A program made the translations under genes and the position numbers. A DNA stretch of 64,000 nt, from assembly GCA_002894665.1 (NCBI GenBank), contig NCRB01000001.1, positions 1 through 64,000 of the forward strand. Reading direction: 5' to 3'. Below are positions 63,219-64,000 of this stretch, in pieces. Within the stretch, counting starts at the first letter, position 1. Each line of letters begins with the position of its first letter. The notes beneath the pieces were generated by a model that saw only the letters and a list, made by a program, of their open reading frames with translations, did not search any database and was not told the DNA's origin. Source of the stretch: Salinivenus iranica (GTDB taxonomy: Bacteria; Bacteroidota; Rhodothermia; Rhodothermales; Salinibacteraceae).

Positions 63219-64000
63219 ATGTACCAAGCGGACGTAGCCATTATTGGCGGTGGCATCATAGGGCTCGCCACGGCCGATCACCTGACCCGGTGCGCCCCCG
63301 GCCTGCGCGTCGTGGTCCTCGAAAAAGAGAAGGCGGTGGCGAAACACCAGACGGGTCGCAACTCCGGCGTCATTCACTCCGGCATCTACTACACGCCCGG
63401 CTCGCTCAAGGCCCGCACCTGTCGTGAGGGGAAGGCGGCCCTCGAGGCGTTCTGTGAGGCAGAGGACATCCCCTTCGACCGCTGCGGAAAAGTCATCGTG
63501 GCCACGGACGACGGCGAGCTGCCGGCGCTGGAGCGCATCTACCAGAACGGCCAGGCCAATGGCGTCGAGTGTGAACTCATCGGACCGGAGCGCCTGCGTG
63601 AGATCGAACCGCACGCCCGCGGCGTCCGCGCCATCCACGTTCCGGAAACCGGCATCGTCGACTACACGGCCGTGAGCCAGCGTCTCGCCGATCGGATGCA
63701 GGCGCGGGGCGGCCAGCTCTGGCTGAGCGCCGCCGTTCTTGGCCTGCAGCCCCGAGCGGACCGCGTGATCGTCCAGTCGGCTGCTGGGGAGGTGGAGGCG
63801 CGGCACGTCATTAACTGCGCCGGCCTCTACTCCGACCGCATCGCCGAGCTGAGCGGCACCGACCCCGGCGTGCAGATTGTGCCGTTCCGCGGTGAATACT
63901 ACGAGCTGACCCCCGAGGCCCGGCACCTGTGCCGCGGGCTCATCTACCCGGTGCCTAACCCGAATTTCCCCTTCCTCGGCGTCCACTTCACCCGCAGGGT
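63219..64000 (+). CDS. lhgO: L-2-hydroxyglutarate oxidase (partial at the window edge)
   Basis: The first 260 residues of an FAD-dependent oxidase of the LhgO family, cut by the right edge without a stop. The Rossmann GGGIIGLATADHL start, the KEKAVAKHQTGRNSGVIHSG substrate/FAD loop and the YYTPGSLKARTC stretch match LhgO. The PHARGVRAIHVPETGIVDYTA and NCAGLYSDRIAELSG segments also agree. It oxidises L-2-hydroxyglutarate to 2-oxoglutarate. Its place after rfbF is not an obvious pathway link; a different sugar-acid oxidase is possible. Confidence 0.9.
   Translation, partial: MYQADVAIIGGGIIGLATADHLTRCAPGLRVVVLEKEKAVAKHQTGRNSGVIHSGIYYTPGSLKARTCREGKAALEAFCEAEDIPFDRCGKVIVATDDGELPALERIYQNGQANGVECELIGPERLREIEPHARGVRAIHVPETGIVDYTAVSQRLADRMQARGGQLWLSAAVLGLQPRADRVIVQSAAGEVEARHVINCAGLYSDRIAELSGTDPGVQIVPFRGEYYELTPEARHLCRGLIYPVPNPNFPFLGVHFTRR

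Overview
The window looks like chromosomal DNA of a Salinibacter-like halophile (Rhodothermota, formerly placed in the Bacteroidetes). The reasons are high G+C, strongly acidic proteins, a PorV-type outer-membrane protein beside a secreted protein with a Por-secretion-like tail, many lipoproteins, CarB without its allosteric domain, and scattered promoter-like TAnnTTTG boxes. No rRNA, CRISPR array, intact transposon or phage gene was seen. One tRNA gene, tRNA-Arg(CCU), is present.

Positions 1-25500 are mostly housekeeping. They hold pdxJ (minus); a pseudopilin-like and a PilM/DUF3822-like gene followed by rsmD, coaD and an aspartate-type aminotransferase; a site-2 protease; an envelope trio (lipoprotein, secreted propeller protein, PorV-like); a CPBP protease; a very large S9-peptidase-like protein that has lost its catalytic triad; an outer-membrane barrel; two alpha/beta hydrolases flanking an SDR; tRNA-Arg; a ParA ATPase with a low-complexity partner; folK, a deoxynucleoside kinase and a small membrane protein; a TonB-like gene; and carA-carB. 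carA has a leader with a textbook intrinsic terminator and a competing upstream arm. carB ends right after its second ATP-grasp half.

Positions 25655-40658, all on the minus strand, form the most unusual region. A periplasmic adaptor (40658-39462) and two RND permeases (34404-31333 and 28894-25655) look like one efflux system. Between them lie five lipoproteins sharing a GPGE propeller motif, a small NVEAL-like membrane peptide, and a signal peptidase I gene broken by one in-frame TAG. The middle part is visibly richer in A+T and carries the scar of a 1144-bp tandem duplication.

Positions 40874-58727 return to ordinary functions: an exported Gly-rich protein, a nitroreductase, psd-pssA, purS, clpS, small proteins, an hsp20 gene downstream of an eRF1-related (baeRF-like) gene, a second RND pump with lipoprotein adaptor, a YigZ-family gene, rnhA, obgE, dprA, a class V aminotransferase and rluD. 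From 58859 to the right edge is a glycan block: glycosyltransferase, PIG-L deacetylase (4-nt overlap), second glycosyltransferase, rfbF, and an L-2-hydroxyglutarate oxidase gene cut by the window edge.
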